From the NCBI GenBank assembly GCA_017382615.1, contig JAFNZX010000418.1, positions 1 to 5,559 on the forward strand: a stretch of DNA of 5,559 bases, written 5' to 3'. Under the pieces are notes generated by a model, which saw nothing but the letters and a program-made list of their open reading frames with translations, was not told the origin of the DNA and ran no database searches. Both the position numbers and the translations under genes were made by a program. This DNA is from Clostridia bacterium. GTDB lineage: Bacteria; Bacillota; Clostridia; Oscillospirales; CAG-272. Shown here in pieces: positions 4,533 to 5,559 of this stretch. Numbering within the stretch: position 1 is the first letter of the stretch; every line of letters begins with the position of its first letter.

Positions 4533-5559
4533 AGGGTATATATAATATAAAGGTAGGCTGCCTTGCTTTGACCTTGCTTTTGCTGCTGAGCGCAGCTGCG
4601 TGCCAAGCACCGGGGGGCGAAGGAGAGGGTAGCACGGTTGGCGATCTGACTTTGCAGGAAAGCGAGCAAAATCCCTTGGGGACCGAGAGTGAAAGCCAAA
4701 GTCGGGAGGAAAGTGGGAGCGAAAGCGAAGTGACGACCAATCCCGTCACCGAGCAGCCCACGGAGAGCGAAACGCAGACCGATGCGCCCTCTGCTGAGCA
4801 GACGACCGCAGGGCAGGGAACGGCGAACGGTGAGATCGTGACGCCGAGTGCGCAGGGATATATTTATCCCGATATGGTGGATGACCTTGCTGCCTTGGCA
4901 GAGCGTTACGGCGATTATTTTACCTATGAGAGCATCGGCAAGAGTGTGGATGGCAGAGAGATTTATGCTTGCGTGGTGGGCAATGCAAGTGCAGAGAAAA
5001 AGGTGCTGCTGACGGGCGGCATCCACGGTAAGGAGTATCTGAGCAGCCTTGTGGTCATGAAGCAAATGGAATATTACCTCGCCAATCGCGCAGAGGGCTC
5101 GTATAACGGGCTGCAGTATGCAGAGCTGCTGGATACGCACGCGTTTTACGTGCTGCCTATGATCAACCCCGACGGTGTTATGCTTGCGCTGTGCGGCATA
5201 GACTCCATGCAGACTCCCGAGGTCAGAGCAACCGTGGAAAAGATTTACGCGGATAATCTGCGTGACGGTCTGACGGGCACGAACGATATCAACGTCTACC
5301 TTGCGTATAACTGGAAGGCGAACGCCAACGGCGTGGATCTGAACCGTAATTTTGCGCTTTCTAACTGGTCGGAGGTCAAAACGGGTATTCTTGCGCCCTG
5401 CTTCCGCAATTATAAAGGACCGAGGGCTGCGTCTGAGCCTGAAACCAAGGCGGTCAGCGCGTACGTGGAGAGTCTTGGCGAAATCGAAGCACTGCTCGCG
5501 TTCCATACGGCAGGGCAGGTGGTGTACTGGGATTGCGGTATGACGGGCGGCGTGCGCCT
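4529..5559 (+). CDS. M14-family zinc carboxypeptidase lipoprotein (3' end outside window)
   Basis: The frame is open for 343 codons to the right edge. A lipoprotein signal comes first: MKGIYNIK, a hydrophobic stretch at 9-24, and a lipobox ending in Cys25 (LSAAAC), so the protein is probably anchored outside the membrane. Residues about 30-108 are a low-complexity Ser/Glu/Thr/Gln linker that would hold the enzyme away from the surface. The M14 fold begins near YIYPDMVDDL (111). Zinc ligands are H166 and E169 in IHGKE, and H326 in FHTAGQ. NPDG is at 213-216, and DLNRNF at 270-275 gives the substrate-binding Asn-Arg pair. The catalytic Glu lies beyond the window. Layout and wording (VVMKQMEYYL, YVLPMINPDGV, WKANANGVDLNRNF) resemble bacterial gamma-D-glutamyl-diamino acid peptidases acting on wall peptides, but substrate is inferred. 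HGKE replaces the classical HARE/HGRE. The gene is coupled to the HTH gene upstream by a 4-nt overlap. Confidence 0.93.
   Translation, partial: MKGIYNIKVGCLALTLLLLLSAAACQAPGGEGEGSTVGDLTLQESEQNPLGTESESQSREESGSESEVTTNPVTEQPTESETQTDAPSAEQTTAGQGTANGEIVTPSAQGYIYPDMVDDLAALAERYGDYFTYESIGKSVDGREIYACVVGNASAEKKVLLTGGIHGKEYLSSLVVMKQMEYYLANRAEGSYNGLQYAELLDTHAFYVLPMINPDGVMLALCGIDSMQTPEVRATVEKIYADNLRDGLTGTNDINVYLAYNWKANANGVDLNRNFALSNWSEVKTGILAPCFRNYKGPRAASEPETKAVSAYVESLGEIEALLAFHTAGQVVYWDCGMTGGVR

Noticed and set aside
4316..5506. Long minus-strand reading frame (396 codons)
   Set aside because: It lies antisense to the HTH gene and the M14 lipoprotein, both with strong motifs, ribosome binding sites and a promoter. 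The antisense translation shows no recognisable family and is a by-product of codon usage.

Overview
The window looks like chromosome of a Gram-positive anaerobe of the class Clostridia, probably a gut Oscillospirales-type lineage. The grounds are a clostridial-style IMP dehydrogenase next to formate-tetrahydrofolate ligase, AGGAGG-type ribosome binding sites, a lipoprotein signal peptide with a long Ser/Glu/Thr linker, an ECF-transporter S component, and intergenic repeat mosaics of a kind familiar from gut Clostridia. The lineage is an inference from style; no rRNA or other marker is present.

Layout. (1) Positions 1-2533 hold a housekeeping pair on the + strand: the 3' part of guaB (IMP dehydrogenase, cut by the left edge), then after 21 nt fhs (formate-tetrahydrofolate ligase, complete), closed by a strong hairpin terminator. 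(2) Positions 2534-2866 have no believable gene. They are a mosaic of short palindromes and direct repeats, including two 35-nt copies of one module. (3) Positions 2927-3234 hold a small XRE-type HTH repressor with a notable control region: two 18-bp palindromes of the form TACAACAA-N2-TTGTTGTA, an extended -10 promoter reading right into the gene, and a perfect-consensus promoter (TTGACA, 17 bp, TATAAT) reading left into the repeat mosaic, where I find no gene. (4) Positions 3240-3490 hold a second repeat region, including a roughly 150-bp element with 15-bp perfect terminal inverted repeats and internal hairpins. A symmetrical terminator at 3533-3561 follows, between convergent genes. (5) Positions 3575-4162, - strand, encode a six-helix ECF S component (vitamin or cofactor uptake, substrate unresolved). 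(6) Positions 4163-4319 are a divergent promoter region. (7) From 4320 on, a second small HTH regulator is translationally coupled through an ATGA overlap to a long reading frame that runs off the right edge. That frame encodes an M14-family zinc metallopeptidase lipoprotein and is open from 4529 to 5559.

How the genes fit together. IMP dehydrogenase makes XMP for guanine nucleotides, and formate-tetrahydrofolate ligase makes the 10-formyl-THF used in purine ring synthesis, so the first two genes are a plausible purine/one-carbon unit. The HTH-M14 pair reads as an operon in which a small regulator is made together with a surface-anchored peptidase, perhaps for cell-wall peptides. The S component would work with EcfA/EcfA'/EcfT subunits encoded elsewhere. 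The two most interesting places are the twin-operator divergent promoter at 2927-2982 and the HTH/M14 coupling at 4529-4532.
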